Source: CAISOG01 sp044375625 (GTDB lineage: Bacteria; Pseudomonadota; Alphaproteobacteria; CAISOG01). From it: 26,783 nucleotides of DNA. The DNA lies in contig JBILMH010000024.1 of assembly GCA_044375625.1 (NCBI GenBank), forward strand, positions 1 through 26,783, given 5' to 3'. Positions 6,903 to 14,506 of this stretch are shown here, piece by piece. The stretch's first letter is position 1, and each line of letters starts with the position of its first letter. A program made the translations under genes and the position numbers. The notes beneath the pieces are model-generated. The model saw only the letters and a list, made by a program, of their open reading frames with translations, did not search any database and was not told the DNA's origin.

Positions 6903-8318
6903 TTACGCACGCATCACCTCACCATCATCGACATCACTAAGGGCTGAGGGGGGCACATCAAACCCCTCCTCATTATACTGCCTAAGTTTGTTGCGCAGGG
7001 TGCGGATGGAGATGCCCAAAATGTTAGCGGCGTGGGTGCGGTTGCCCAGGGTGTGATCCAACGTGTCCAGGATCAGACGGCGTTCGACCTCGGCCACTGT
7101 TCGACCTACCAGAATGGTCGCGTTGTCTGCATCAGCGGTGGTGATAGTAGCATGGGGTTGCGAAACCACAGAATCCGATGCAGCTCCATCACTTTCTGCC
7201 AGATCCGATGAATAGGCCGGCGCATCGGTCAGCATAATATCCTCTGGCTGAACCGTGTTACCCTGCGCCAACAGCACGGCACGATGCATGGTGTTTTCCA
7301 ACTCCCGCACATTGCCACGCCACGCATAGTTTTGCAGACGTTTAATCGCCGCTGGCGCCAGATCATGGATGGTCAGGTGATTGGCCTGGGCATATTTCTT
7401 AAGGAAATGTTCGGCCAGCGCGACAATATCTTGCGGCCGTTCGCGCAGGGGGGGCAATTGCAGGTTGAAAACATTCAGGCGGAAATACAAATCCTCACGA
7501 AAGGTGCCCTTTTTGCATTCGGCCTGCAAATCACGGTTAGACGTAGCGATGATGCGGATATCCACCTTAACCTGCTCATTACCGCCAACCCGCTCAATCA
7601 CCCGTTCCTGAATCGCCCGCAGCAGTTTGGCCTGCAACCTTGGATCCATTTCACTGATTTCATCCAGCAGCAGGGTACCGCCGTTAGCCTCCTCAAACTT
7701 ACCGATACGGCGTGCCACCGCCCCCGTAAAGGATCCCTTTTCATGACCAAACAGCTCTGATTCCAGCAGATTTTCGGGCAAGGCTGCACAATTCAGGGCG
7801 ACCAAGCGTTGCTTAGCGCGATGGCTGTGATCATGCAGGAAACGCGCCATCACCTCTTTACCCGTTCCCGATTCACCCGTAATCAGCACGCTGGCATCGC
7901 TGGCCGCGACGCGTTCCGCCAGCCGCAGGGTCTCCGCCATTTTGGGGTCACGAAAGATTAAGGCATGCTCATCTTTCGTAGCCGCGGCCAAAATTGCGGC
8001 GATAAGCTCGGCATCGGGGGGCAGCGGCAAATACTCCTTAGCGCCGGCCTTAATCGCCTTAACAGCCGATTCGCTATCGTTGCTAAGGCCACATGCCACC
8101 ACTGGCACCGCAAAGCGTTCGGCCTTAAGGCTGGCGGTCAATTCTGATACGGCCATCCGCCCATCAATCAACACCAAATCCACGCCCGCCCCATCACGCA
8201 AAGCAGCCAGGGCAGATTCAACATCCGCCACTTGCGCCACCTTTGCCCCGCGCTGATGCGCAATGCGTCCCGCCGTGGTAATCAAACCGTCTTCTGCTCC
8301 AATTAACAAAAGTCGCAT
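6903..8318 (-). CDS. flbD: FlbD, sigma54-dependent flagellar regulator
   Basis: 471 residues in three parts. Residues 1-110 form a receiver-like domain with D52 at the phosphorylation position, but the paired N-terminal acids are displaced (LIGAED) and the conserved lysine region reads EYLPLPPD, as in Caulobacter FlbD, so normal phosphorylation is doubtful. Residues 120-360 are an AAA+ sigma54 activator: Walker A GESGTGKE (148-155), sigma54-contact loop GSFTGA (195-200, usually GAFTGA), Walker B GGTLLLDE (213-220). Residues 425-448 are a Fis-type helix-turn-helix. FlbD switches on late flagellar genes and in Caulobacter represses fliF. AAAGGA precedes the ATG; fliN ends 48 bases upstream. Confidence 0.93.
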   Translation of the reverse strand: MRLLLIGAEDGLITTAGRIAHQRGAKVAQVADVESALAALRDGAGVDLVLIDGRMAVSELTASLKAERFAVPVVACGLSNDSESAVKAIKAGAKEYLPLPPDAELIAAILAAATKDEHALIFRDPKMAETLRLAERVAASDASVLITGESGTGKEVMARFLHDHSHRAKQRLVALNCAALPENLLESELFGHEKGSFTGAVARRIGKFEEANGGTLLLDEISEMDPRLQAKLLRAIQERVIERVGGNEQVKVDIRIIATSNRDLQAECKKGTFREDLYFRLNVFNLQLPPLRERPQDIVALAEHFLKKYAQANHLTIHDLAPAAIKRLQNYAWRGNVRELENTMHRAVLLAQGNTVQPEDIMLTDAPAYSSDLAESDGAASDSVVSQPHATITTADADNATILVGRTVAEVERRLILDTLDHTLGNRTHAANILGISIRTLRNKLRQYNEEGFDVPPSALSDVDDGEVMRA

Positions 8319-8366
8319 AGCAAAGATCCTTTATGGAATCTGGTTAGAGTGACAAAAAGCCATCGT

Positions 8367-8777
8367 TTAATTAAGACCCGCCGAATTTTCGGACTTGATA
8401 ATTTCGGTCATGGTGATACCCAAACGATCTTCGACAATCACCACCTCGCCACGCGCCACCAGGCGGTTGTTGACGTAAATGTCGATGGCCTCACCAACCT
8501 TGCGATCCAATTCCACCACCGCGCCGCGCCCCAGTTTCAGCAGCTGGCTGACCTTCATGGTGGCGCGCCCCAAAACCGCGGAAATCTGCACAGGAATTTC
8601 ATAAACAGCGCCCAGCTCTGTCAGGACGTTGGCGGGCACCCGATCCTCCTCATTCGGCACTTTAGGCTCAAAAGCGGTTGGCGTTTCCGCTTCTAATTCA
8701 GACAACTTAATGTCAGGTTTGCTATCAGGGGTGGAAATTTCGACATTATCGATGCTAAAGGGGTTTTCGTTGGTCAT
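8367..8777 (-). CDS. fliN: FliN, flagellar motor switch protein
   Basis: 136 residues. An acidic flexible N-terminus (1-50) is followed by the SpoA/FliN fold: YEIPVQISAVLGRATMKVSQ, then LLKLGRGAVVELDRKVGEAI and DIYVNNRLVARGEVVIVEDR, the complete FliN signature. FliN forms the lower C-ring, binds phospho-CheY in some species and recruits the export ATPase through FliH. The ATG overlaps the fliH stop by four bases (ATGA), indicating coupled translation, with GGAG eight bases upstream. The size suits the small FliN type rather than FliY. Confidence 0.95.
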   Translation of the reverse strand: MTNENPFSIDNVEISTPDSKPDIKLSELEAETPTAFEPKVPNEEDRVPANVLTELGAVYEIPVQISAVLGRATMKVSQLLKLGRGAVVELDRKVGEAIDIYVNNRLVARGEVVIVEDRLGITMTEIIKSENSAGLN

Positions 8778-9721
8778 ACCATTTCTCCAGTTTGGGTATC
8801 ATCAGGGTTAGCAAGTTCGGAAATATCCGTTGCAAGATCATCCGCTGGCCATGGCGTCGGATTAAGATGGGTGTCGATATTCGTATCGCCTTCCTCTTCC
8901 CTAGCTTCATCGCCAATATCAGCCGTCGCATTCATGACCGTTTCTTCAGGCATGTCTGGGGATTGCCCATGCAAAGCGGCAGGATCAGCCTGTTCCCCTA
9001 ACGAGGGGGTGGTTACTTGAGACGAAGAGACAGCGGCAGGCTGGGGAAAGCCAGCGTCCTCTTGCTCCACAACTCCCTGGGGGGCAATTGCCAAATAGGC
9101 CTCTAACTTGGCATAAACCTCGGCGACCGCCTGATGCGCACGCCTGGCCAAACTTCCCCCTGGCCAAGCAATCGCGCAATCCCCAACAGCCTGGGCATTA
9201 TCGCCTACCAGCTTTATATCTTCGCCAACAAAATACTTGCCAAGGGGTTCAACCAAACTGGGGTGCAATCGAATAACCAGGGTGGCATGGCTAAGCTGTT
9301 GTTTAATGGCTTGGCTAAGCAATTCGCTTATCTCAGGAACCGCCTGGGTTACATTCAGGCTGGGCAACAACTGTTTTAGGGACGCCACGGTTAATCCAAC
9401 TGCCTGACTGGTTACCTGCTCATCCTGCAGCTCTTTTATATTTGCCAGCTCGGCCAACTCACGCCGGAAGGATTCCAACTGATTTACCAGTTGTTGCTCC
9501 AAACTATCCAGGGCGGCTCGTTTACCCTCTTCAAATCCCTGCGCGTAAGCCTGCTCTGCGGCGGCCGCCACCTCCTCCTCGCTAAAGACTGGGGGGGGCG
9601 GGGGCAGGTCTTCGGGAATAGGTTCAGGCTGATCAAACGAAACCTCGAACATAAACCGTTCGGACGCATGGCGGCGACTTTCTGGCGAATCAATGCCGGA
9701 TCGACTGGATGAAATGCTCAT
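8774..9721 (-). CDS. fliH: FliH-like (FlbE-type) flagellar export regulator
   Basis: 315 residues. Residues about 50-215 have the FliH layout: EQAYAQGFEEGKRAALDSLE coiled coil, then a C-terminal fold with LVIRLHPSLVEPLGKYF and GDCAIAWPGGSLARRAHQAV. FliH binds the FliI ATPase and FliN and brings substrates to the gate. Its place between fliG and fliN matches flbE/fliH in Caulobacter. Two oddities: a Pro-rich stretch PPPPP at 40-44 written over a C8 run, and an acidic low-complexity tail of about 100 residues (216-315) not typical of the family. TAGGAG stands almost against the ATG; fliG ends 12 bases upstream. Confidence 0.85.
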   Translation of the reverse strand: MSISSSRSGIDSPESRRHASERFMFEVSFDQPEPIPEDLPPPPPVFSEEEVAAAAEQAYAQGFEEGKRAALDSLEQQLVNQLESFRRELAELANIKELQDEQVTSQAVGLTVASLKQLLPSLNVTQAVPEISELLSQAIKQQLSHATLVIRLHPSLVEPLGKYFVGEDIKLVGDNAQAVGDCAIAWPGGSLARRAHQAVAEVYAKLEAYLAIAPQGVVEQEDAGFPQPAAVSSSQVTTPSLGEQADPAALHGQSPDMPEETVMNATADIGDEAREEEGDTNIDTHLNPTPWPADDLATDISELANPDDTQTGEMV

Positions 9722-9733
9722 ACTCCTATACCC

Positions 9734-10789
9734 CTACAGCAATATTTCATCTTCAGCCCCTGCCCCGCTTTTTGGAATGATAATCTCATCCCGCGCTGAC
9801 AAGTCTTTGGTCGTTTGGACAATATGCTGTTGGGCATCCTCCACATCGCGCAAGCGTACGGGGCCCAATCCAGCAATTTCTTCTTTCAGCAATTTAGCCG
9901 CACGTTCCGACATATTGCTGAAGAAAATGTTACGCAAATCTTCGCTGGCACCCTTAAGAGCCAGGGGCAGCTTACTTTTGTCAATGCTGCGCATCACAAT
10001 CTGCATGGATGCGGAATCCAGTCGATCCAGCTCCTCAAAGGTGAACATCAAGTTTTTGATACGCTCAGCAGAATCTTTGTTGCGTTCCTCCAGGGCGGCC
10101 ATAAAACGCGCCTCAGTCGAACGATCGAAGTTGTTGAACACTTCCGCAATCATTTCATACGGATCGCGGCGATTGGTTTTGGCCAGGTTGTTCATAAATT
10201 CAGTCCGCAGGGTACGTTCAATATCCTGCAGAATTTCCTTTTGCACGGGCTCCAACCGCAGCAATCGCATGATAACTTCAAAGGCCATACTTTCTGGTAG
10301 GCGCCCCAAAACCTTGGCGGTACGGCTGGCATCAATTTTGGAAAGCACCACCGCAACCGTCTGTGGGTATTCGTTTTTCAGATAGTTGGCCAACATCACT
10401 TCATTCACGTTGCTCAGCTTATCCCACATGGTACGCCCAGCTGGCCCGCGGATATCATCCATAATGTCTGAACTGCGATCCTTACCCAGCACTTTGGCCA
10501 ACAGCCGTTCAGTGGAATCCAGCGTGCCAGTAATTCCACTGTTGCTGCCCATCGCCTCAACAAAATCCAACATGACCTTTTCGACCAATCCGGCCTCCAC
10601 CTTACCCAGATTCGACATTTCCAAACTTAGGTCGCGAATTTCCTCATCCCGCAACCGTTCAAAAATTCTTGAGGCCTGTTCCTCGCTTAACGCCATCATG
10701 AACAGGGCAGCCTTTTTAGGACCAGTGAGGGTGGCACTGGTTAAAGTGGCGGCGTTGCTAGCGGGTGCGGTGGCGGCGGCGGCACTCAT
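9734..10789 (-). CDS. fliG: FliG, flagellar motor switch rotor protein
   Basis: 351 residues. After an Ala/Thr-rich lead (1-25) the protein shows FliG signatures: KKAALFMMALSEEQASRIFE, EYPQTVAVVLSKIDASRTAK with the EHPQ-like motif (here EYPQ), and the torque-generating C-terminal domain with MFTFEELDRLDSASMQIVMR and MSERAAKLLKEEIAGLGPVR. FliG joins the MS-ring to the C-ring and carries the charged residues that interact with the stator MotA. It is translationally coupled to fliF through a four-base ATGA overlap, with AAGGGGA upstream. Confidence 0.97.
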   Translation of the reverse strand: MSAAAATAPASNAATLTSATLTGPKKAALFMMALSEEQASRIFERLRDEEIRDLSLEMSNLGKVEAGLVEKVMLDFVEAMGSNSGITGTLDSTERLLAKVLGKDRSSDIMDDIRGPAGRTMWDKLSNVNEVMLANYLKNEYPQTVAVVLSKIDASRTAKVLGRLPESMAFEVIMRLLRLEPVQKEILQDIERTLRTEFMNNLAKTNRRDPYEMIAEVFNNFDRSTEARFMAALEERNKDSAERIKNLMFTFEELDRLDSASMQIVMRSIDKSKLPLALKGASEDLRNIFFSNMSERAAKLLKEEIAGLGPVRLRDVEDAQQHIVQTTKDLSARDEIIIPKSGAGAEDEILL

Positions 10790-12492
10790 GAGTTCCCCTT
10801 TGCCGGCTCTTGATACAGCCAGTTACGAATGACAGCGACAGAATCATCGGTATTTTTTTCGATTAAATCGCCAATTTGACGGACTGTTGCGGCCTTAACC
10901 TGCCCACTAACCCGTGCCAAATTCACCATTTCATCCATTTCACTGGTATCTGGCATCTCCGTTTGTTGCTCATTAAAGGCGCCGGGCGCGGTGATTGCGG
11001 GCATAGGCACGCCTTGTTGTTGCAACACGCGCGCTTGGTTTGCGGGCGCACCCAGCATCGCACTGGCGGCACTTCCATCGCCAATGGCTGCCCCGATAGG
11101 CTGCATAATTTTGTTCAGGAATGGGCGCACAACGATCAGCAGCACCAGCATGGCAACTACTGACAAGATGACCATTTCAAGCACATCCTTGATGTCTTCC
11201 TTGGTGAATCCCATCAGAGAGCTGGATTCTTCAGGCAAAGGTTCGATAGTCGCACTAAAGGGCAAATTGACTACCTTAACGGTATCGCCGCGTTTTTCAT
11301 CAAAGCCAGCCGCTGTCTTCACCAATTCCTGCAACTGGGTCAATTCCTCAGCGCTGCGCGGCTCAGAGCTAACCGTGCCGTCTTCTTTTTTGGTTTCTTT
11401 GTTGTTCACAAGAACCGCAACCGACAGCCTTTTGATCTGGCCAGGCTCCTGAACTTCATTGGTAATGACCTTAGAGATTTCATAGTTGACCGTTTCAGAC
11501 GTACGGTTGCTTTGGCTGTTTTGCGAGTTTTGGGGGGCTGCCGCACCGCCGGTCGTGGTGGCGGGTAAGTTGCTGCCCGCACTGACAGCGCTTGAACCCT
11601 CCTTATTATTTTCTTGGCTGCTTTCGTTGTTGTTTTGAGTTGACCGCTCAACCTTACTTTCTGGATCGAATTTTTCACGATTGGTGGTGATGCGTTGCAT
11701 ATCCAGCTCGGCCGACACCTGCACCTTAGCATTATTGCTGCCCAAGGATTTTGCCAGCAACTGTTCAATCGCGCTGCTAAGGCGCATTTCGGTATTTTGC
11801 CGCAACTCATTGCTACGCTGAATCACGGTTGAGCTGCTGTTGGGATCTTCAAAGCCAGCGGCCAGCATATTGCCGCGATCATCCACAATTACCACCTGGG
11901 TTGGCTGCAATTGCGGCACCGCCGCCGCGATAAGATGCTGAATCGCATTAATTTGGCCGCGATCCAGGGTGCGGCGAAGTTTAAGCACCACCGATGCACT
12001 AGGCGCCTGCGTCTCACGGCTAAACAATTCCCGTTGAGGCAGAACCAGATGCACCCGCGCCGCCGCCACGCTGTCCATCGCACGGATGCTGCGCGCCAAT
12101 TCCCCCTCCAAGGCGCGCACATGCTTAACATTTAGGATAAAGGATGAGGCACCAAACCCCTCCCCCTTATCAAAAATTTCGTAACCTATGCTGCCGCCAC
12201 CTGGAATACCATCAGCGGCCAGCTTTAGGCGCAGCCCGCCGACCTTAGATTCGGCCACATAAATTTGTTTGCCATCCGCCCGCAATTGATAGGGGATTTT
12301 TTGCTGTTCCAATTCGGCAACAATTTTGGCGGAATCCTGCGTTTCCAAATCGGCGTACAGCAATTGCATGTTAGGATTGCTCATCCGCGCCATGACGTAG
12401 AGAAAAAATCCCAACAACAGCACCGCAATACCGAAAACAATCGATAAGCGGGCTGGGCCGATGGTTTTTAAGGTGTCAACAAAATTTGCCAT
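10786..12492 (-). CDS. fliF: FliF, flagellar MS-ring protein
   Basis: 568 residues with the two-helix topology of FliF: first membrane helix about residues 16-36 (LSIVFGIAVLLLGFFLYVMA), the YscJ/FliF periplasmic ring domains (AVHLVLP-like stretch ARVHLVLPQRELFSRETQAP), a Ser/Asn/Gln-rich loop (about 285-330), second helix about 438-458, and a C-terminal FliG-binding tail (about 545-568). FliF builds the base on which the rotor and export gate assemble, so it is an early checkpoint gene. AAGG lies five bases before the ATG. sciP ends 136 bases upstream on the same strand, and that gap holds a likely promoter and palindromic operator. Confidence 0.98.
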   Translation of the reverse strand: MANFVDTLKTIGPARLSIVFGIAVLLLGFFLYVMARMSNPNMQLLYADLETQDSAKIVAELEQQKIPYQLRADGKQIYVAESKVGGLRLKLAADGIPGGGSIGYEIFDKGEGFGASSFILNVKHVRALEGELARSIRAMDSVAAARVHLVLPQRELFSRETQAPSASVVLKLRRTLDRGQINAIQHLIAAAVPQLQPTQVVIVDDRGNMLAAGFEDPNSSSTVIQRSNELRQNTEMRLSSAIEQLLAKSLGSNNAKVQVSAELDMQRITTNREKFDPESKVERSTQNNNESSQENNKEGSSAVSAGSNLPATTTGGAAAPQNSQNSQSNRTSETVNYEISKVITNEVQEPGQIKRLSVAVLVNNKETKKEDGTVSSEPRSAEELTQLQELVKTAAGFDEKRGDTVKVVNLPFSATIEPLPEESSSLMGFTKEDIKDVLEMVILSVVAMLVLLIVVRPFLNKIMQPIGAAIGDGSAASAMLGAPANQARVLQQQGVPMPAITAPGAFNEQQTEMPDTSEMDEMVNLARVSGQVKAATVRQIGDLIEKNTDDSVAVIRNWLYQEPAKGNS

Positions 12493-12534
12493 GATCGCCT
12501 TACAGGAATGAACATGGTTTCAGGCTAGGCCACC

Positions 12535-12563
12535 TTTCTAAAGAAATGGTAAAGACTGGGCAA
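12535..12563 (-). promoter_or_regulatory. Candidate fliF promoter
   Basis: On the minus strand TTGCCC (12563-12558), 17 bases, then TAGAAA (12540-12535), each four of six to the sigma70 consensus. Transcription would start near 12528, about 35 bases before the fliF ATG. The -35 lies inside the palindrome 12555-12575. No sigma54-type GG-N10-GC pair is present in this gap. Confidence 0.42.
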
Positions 12564-12593
12564 AATTTGCCTAGTTCCCTCATTGAAAGGGAA
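12555..12593. repeat. Two adjacent palindromes upstream of fliF, possible operator
   Basis: Arms ACTGGGCAAA (12555-12564) and TTTGCCTAGT (12566-12575) around a single A form a 21-base near-perfect palindrome, nine of ten pairs matching. It runs straight into a second inverted repeat, TTCCCT (12575-12580) and AGGGAA (12588-12593), loop seven. Neither is followed by a T-run in the minus direction, so a terminator for sciP is unlikely. Position over the fliF -35 suggests binding of a dimeric regulator; FlbD is the obvious local candidate, by inference only. Confidence 0.6.
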
Positions 12594-12628
12594 ATGACAC
12601 CTAAGCCGTCATAAAATAATGGATATTT

Positions 12629-13036
12629 TTAATGATTTTGAACCTTCAGCCGTCTTTTTTGTTCCTTGGTGGCTTGCAACCCGCTTAGGCCATAGCGGTC
12701 AAACGCCCGTTGCCAGCATGACAGTTCATCCAACGATAGGTTATAGCGTTGACAGGCCTCCTCAATCGTTAATCGACCGGTTACAATCTGGGCAATCACG
12801 GCCGCCTTGCGCTTAGTAATCCAGCGCCCATGAAAATTGGTGGGCAGGGTAACATCCGCCAGTTGTTGCAGGCTAAATTCCATGCCGCTACGCACATCCG
12901 CTGCTTGATCACGTCGTGCCCTGGTGGTGGTGGCTGCCGAGGACGCTTGCAACCGCTTAGAGATTCTGGGGACTTTGCCAACCACCTCCCCCAAAAGACT
13001 ATCAGAACTTGATTGTTGCGGTACCCAGCTTGTCAT
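12629..13036 (-). CDS. sciP: SciP-like CtrA inhibitor (DUF1153 family), N-terminally extended
   Basis: 135 residues. Residues about 64-129 carry the SciP/DUF1153 helix-turn-helix: GRWITKRKAAVIAQIVTGRL, TIEEACQRYNLSLDELSCWQ, then RAFDRYGLSGLQATKEQKRR. In Caulobacter SciP binds CtrA and stops it activating promoters in newborn swarmer cells; it also sits next to fliF there. Family members are mostly about 90 residues; here a Ser/Arg/Ala-rich extension of about 50 residues precedes the domain. A start at Met52 (12883) would give the usual size but has no ribosome-binding site, whereas the ATG at 13036 has AGAGG five bases upstream, so the long form is preferred. Confidence 0.88.
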   Translation of the reverse strand: MTSWVPQQSSSDSLLGEVVGKVPRISKRLQASSAATTTRARRDQAADVRSGMEFSLQQLADVTLPTNFHGRWITKRKAAVIAQIVTGRLTIEEACQRYNLSLDELSCWQRAFDRYGLSGLQATKEQKRRLKVQNH

Positions 13037-13051
13037 TATGACCTCTAATAA

Positions 13052-13066
13052 TTATTTACTATTTAA
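13052..13066 (-). promoter_or_regulatory. CtrA-like box, proximal to sciP
   Basis: TTAT-N7-TTAA, seven of eight to the CtrA consensus TTAA-N7-TTAA, about 16-30 bases before the sciP start. The local sequence is AT-rich, so chance is a real alternative. Confidence 0.35.
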
Positions 13067-13125
13067 CAACCCTAAAGTTTTCTGCATAATCAGCAAAATA
13101 CTATTTTTAGATTAGTTTCCTTAGT

Positions 13126-13140
13126 TTAATTTTTCACTAA
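13126..13140 (-). promoter_or_regulatory. CtrA-like box, distal to sciP
   Basis: TTAA-N7-CTAA, seven of eight to the CtrA consensus, about 90-104 bases before the sciP start. With the proximal box it would suit CtrA control of sciP as in Caulobacter, but both lie in AT-rich DNA. Confidence 0.35.
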
Positions 13141-13242
13141 AGAGATGATGATAATTGTATAGAGGTGCTTAGGCATGCACACGCCTGTCTGCCCGAACTG
13201 TTGTCAGCCCCCAAACAACCCTAAGAACCATGCAGAAATCAC

Positions 13243-13283
13243 CCCATGAGTCTTCGCATCAATCCCCCTATCAATCTCATGGG
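13243..13283. repeat. Inverted repeat enclosing two direct repeats
   Basis: CCCATGAG (13243-13250) is mirrored exactly by CTCATGGG (13276-13283). Within the 25-base interior, ATCAATC occurs twice (13258-13264 and 13270-13276), 12 bases apart. Function unknown; the spacing suits a protein-binding region between the divergent sciP and flhF genes better than a terminator. Confidence 0.5.
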
Positions 13284-13375
13284 CCAAGCCTGTTATTTCA
13301 CAAAACAGATTTGCGCTGTAAATCCTTGTACAATCCGCTATAAGATAGGGTCTCTAACAGACTCTTAGGTTCCGC

Positions 13376-14413
13376 ATGCGTCTGAAATCCTACCAAGCCG
13401 CCACCATGAAAGAAGCGCTGGCACTGGTGCGCGAAGAATTGGGGGAGGACGCCATTATTCTGTCATCCGCGCGTGGGGATGGGGGCTTTGGGATTAAGGT
13501 GACAGCAGCAGTCGATACGCCAGAGCCTGCCGTTGTGCCGCCCCCCCATTTGGATGACAACGATCTGGAATCCCCCGCCAATCGGCCAGAAATTGTGAAA
13601 TTGCTGGCTGAGGTGCTGACCAGCCACGGGGTTGAGGAATCCTTAATTCAACGTTTGCTGCGAACCGTTGCCAGCCTGCCGGTGCGCAGCCCGCTGCAGG
13701 GGTTGGCCGCTGCCCTGGATGCCCAATTTGGCTTTAACCCCTTGCGCCTGGATCGCCTGCACAAACCGATTATGCTGGTAGGACCGCCGGGGGTGGGCAA
13801 AACCGCCACCCTTGCCAAACTGTCTGCCCAGGCGGTGTTGGCAGGGTTAGAGCCGTTGGTGGCCACCGCCGACCTGATGCGGGCGGCCGCCGTTACCCAG
13901 CTGGAAACCTATACCAAAGCCCTACAGCTGCCCCTTAGCGTGGTGGCGAATCACCAAGAGATCCTGAAACTTCTCGATCAGGCCAAGCCTCAGCAGTTGG
14001 TTTTGTTGGATAGCGGCGGCATCAACCCCTGGATGGATGATGAAATGACGCAGCTGCAACAGCTGGTGGGTGAGGATATGGTGTTTGAGCCGGTGTTGGT
14101 GCTGGCCGCGGGGGGGGACAGCATGGAAATGGCTGAAGCGGCAGAGCATTTTCGCGCCCATTTGCCGATTAGCCGCCTGTTCATCACCAAATTGGATTTG
14201 GCGCGCCGTTTGGGTGGGGTGCTAAGCGCCGCTATGGCTGGCAAAATGTATCTGGCCGATGCGTCGATGAGCCCGCAGGTGGCCGATGGCGTCAACGCCC
14301 TAACCCCATTGGCCTTAGCCAGACTGTTGTTGGCCAGCTATCAACAGCCCCGCCAACCCATTGTTCTGCCCTCAGATGGACAACAGGTGGCAACGCCCCC
14401 TTCAACCCCCTAA
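13376..14413 (+). CDS. flhF: FlhF, SRP-type GTPase for flagellar placement
   Basis: 345 residues. The basic N-terminal piece MRLKSYQAATMKEALALVRE and ELGEDAIILSS is the FlhF B-domain signature; a low-complexity linker (45-70) leads to the N-domain and the SRP GTPase. P-loop GPPGVGKT is at 136-143, the substrate loop ATADLMRAAAVTQLETY at 163-179, and the guanine-specificity motif TKLD at 271-274. The G3 motif reads LDSGG (211-215) instead of the usual DTAG, so GTP hydrolysis may differ. FlhF marks the cell pole for flagellum assembly and recruits FliF/FliG. It is followed by its partner flhG after 93 bases. Confidence 0.93.
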   Translation: MRLKSYQAATMKEALALVREELGEDAIILSSARGDGGFGIKVTAAVDTPEPAVVPPPHLDDNDLESPANRPEIVKLLAEVLTSHGVEESLIQRLLRTVASLPVRSPLQGLAAALDAQFGFNPLRLDRLHKPIMLVGPPGVGKTATLAKLSAQAVLAGLEPLVATADLMRAAAVTQLETYTKALQLPLSVVANHQEILKLLDQAKPQQLVLLDSGGINPWMDDEMTQLQQLVGEDMVFEPVLVLAAGGDSMEMAEAAEHFRAHLPISRLFITKLDLARRLGGVLSAAMAGKMYLADASMSPQVADGVNALTPLALARLLLASYQQPRQPIVLPSDGQQVATPPSTP

Positions 14414-14506
14414 TCGCCACCCCTTTTCGTAAACATCCCCCTAACATGTTGCCCGCGCATCATCACCTTAACCCAACACTCATGATTTTCGTGGTAAAGA
14501 GGAATC

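Larger units (their letters stand above)
13037..13375. other. Divergent sciP/flhF intergenic regulatory region, no gene
   Basis: 339 bases without a credible coding frame. The sciP side is AT-rich with two CtrA-like boxes. The middle has an eight-base inverted repeat with internal direct repeats (13243-13283). The flhF side has two GANTC methylation sites (GAGTC near 13248, GACTC near 13360) and a possible -10 TATAAG (13339-13344) with a poor -35. TTAGG six bases before the flhF ATG may serve as its ribosome-binding site. Confidence 0.6.

Noticed and set aside
13270..13286. Sigma54-like TGGC...TTG element on the minus strand
   Set aside because: The spacing between the GG and the expected GC is one base off and the second element reads TTGAT, so it does not fit the strict GG-N10-GC rule.
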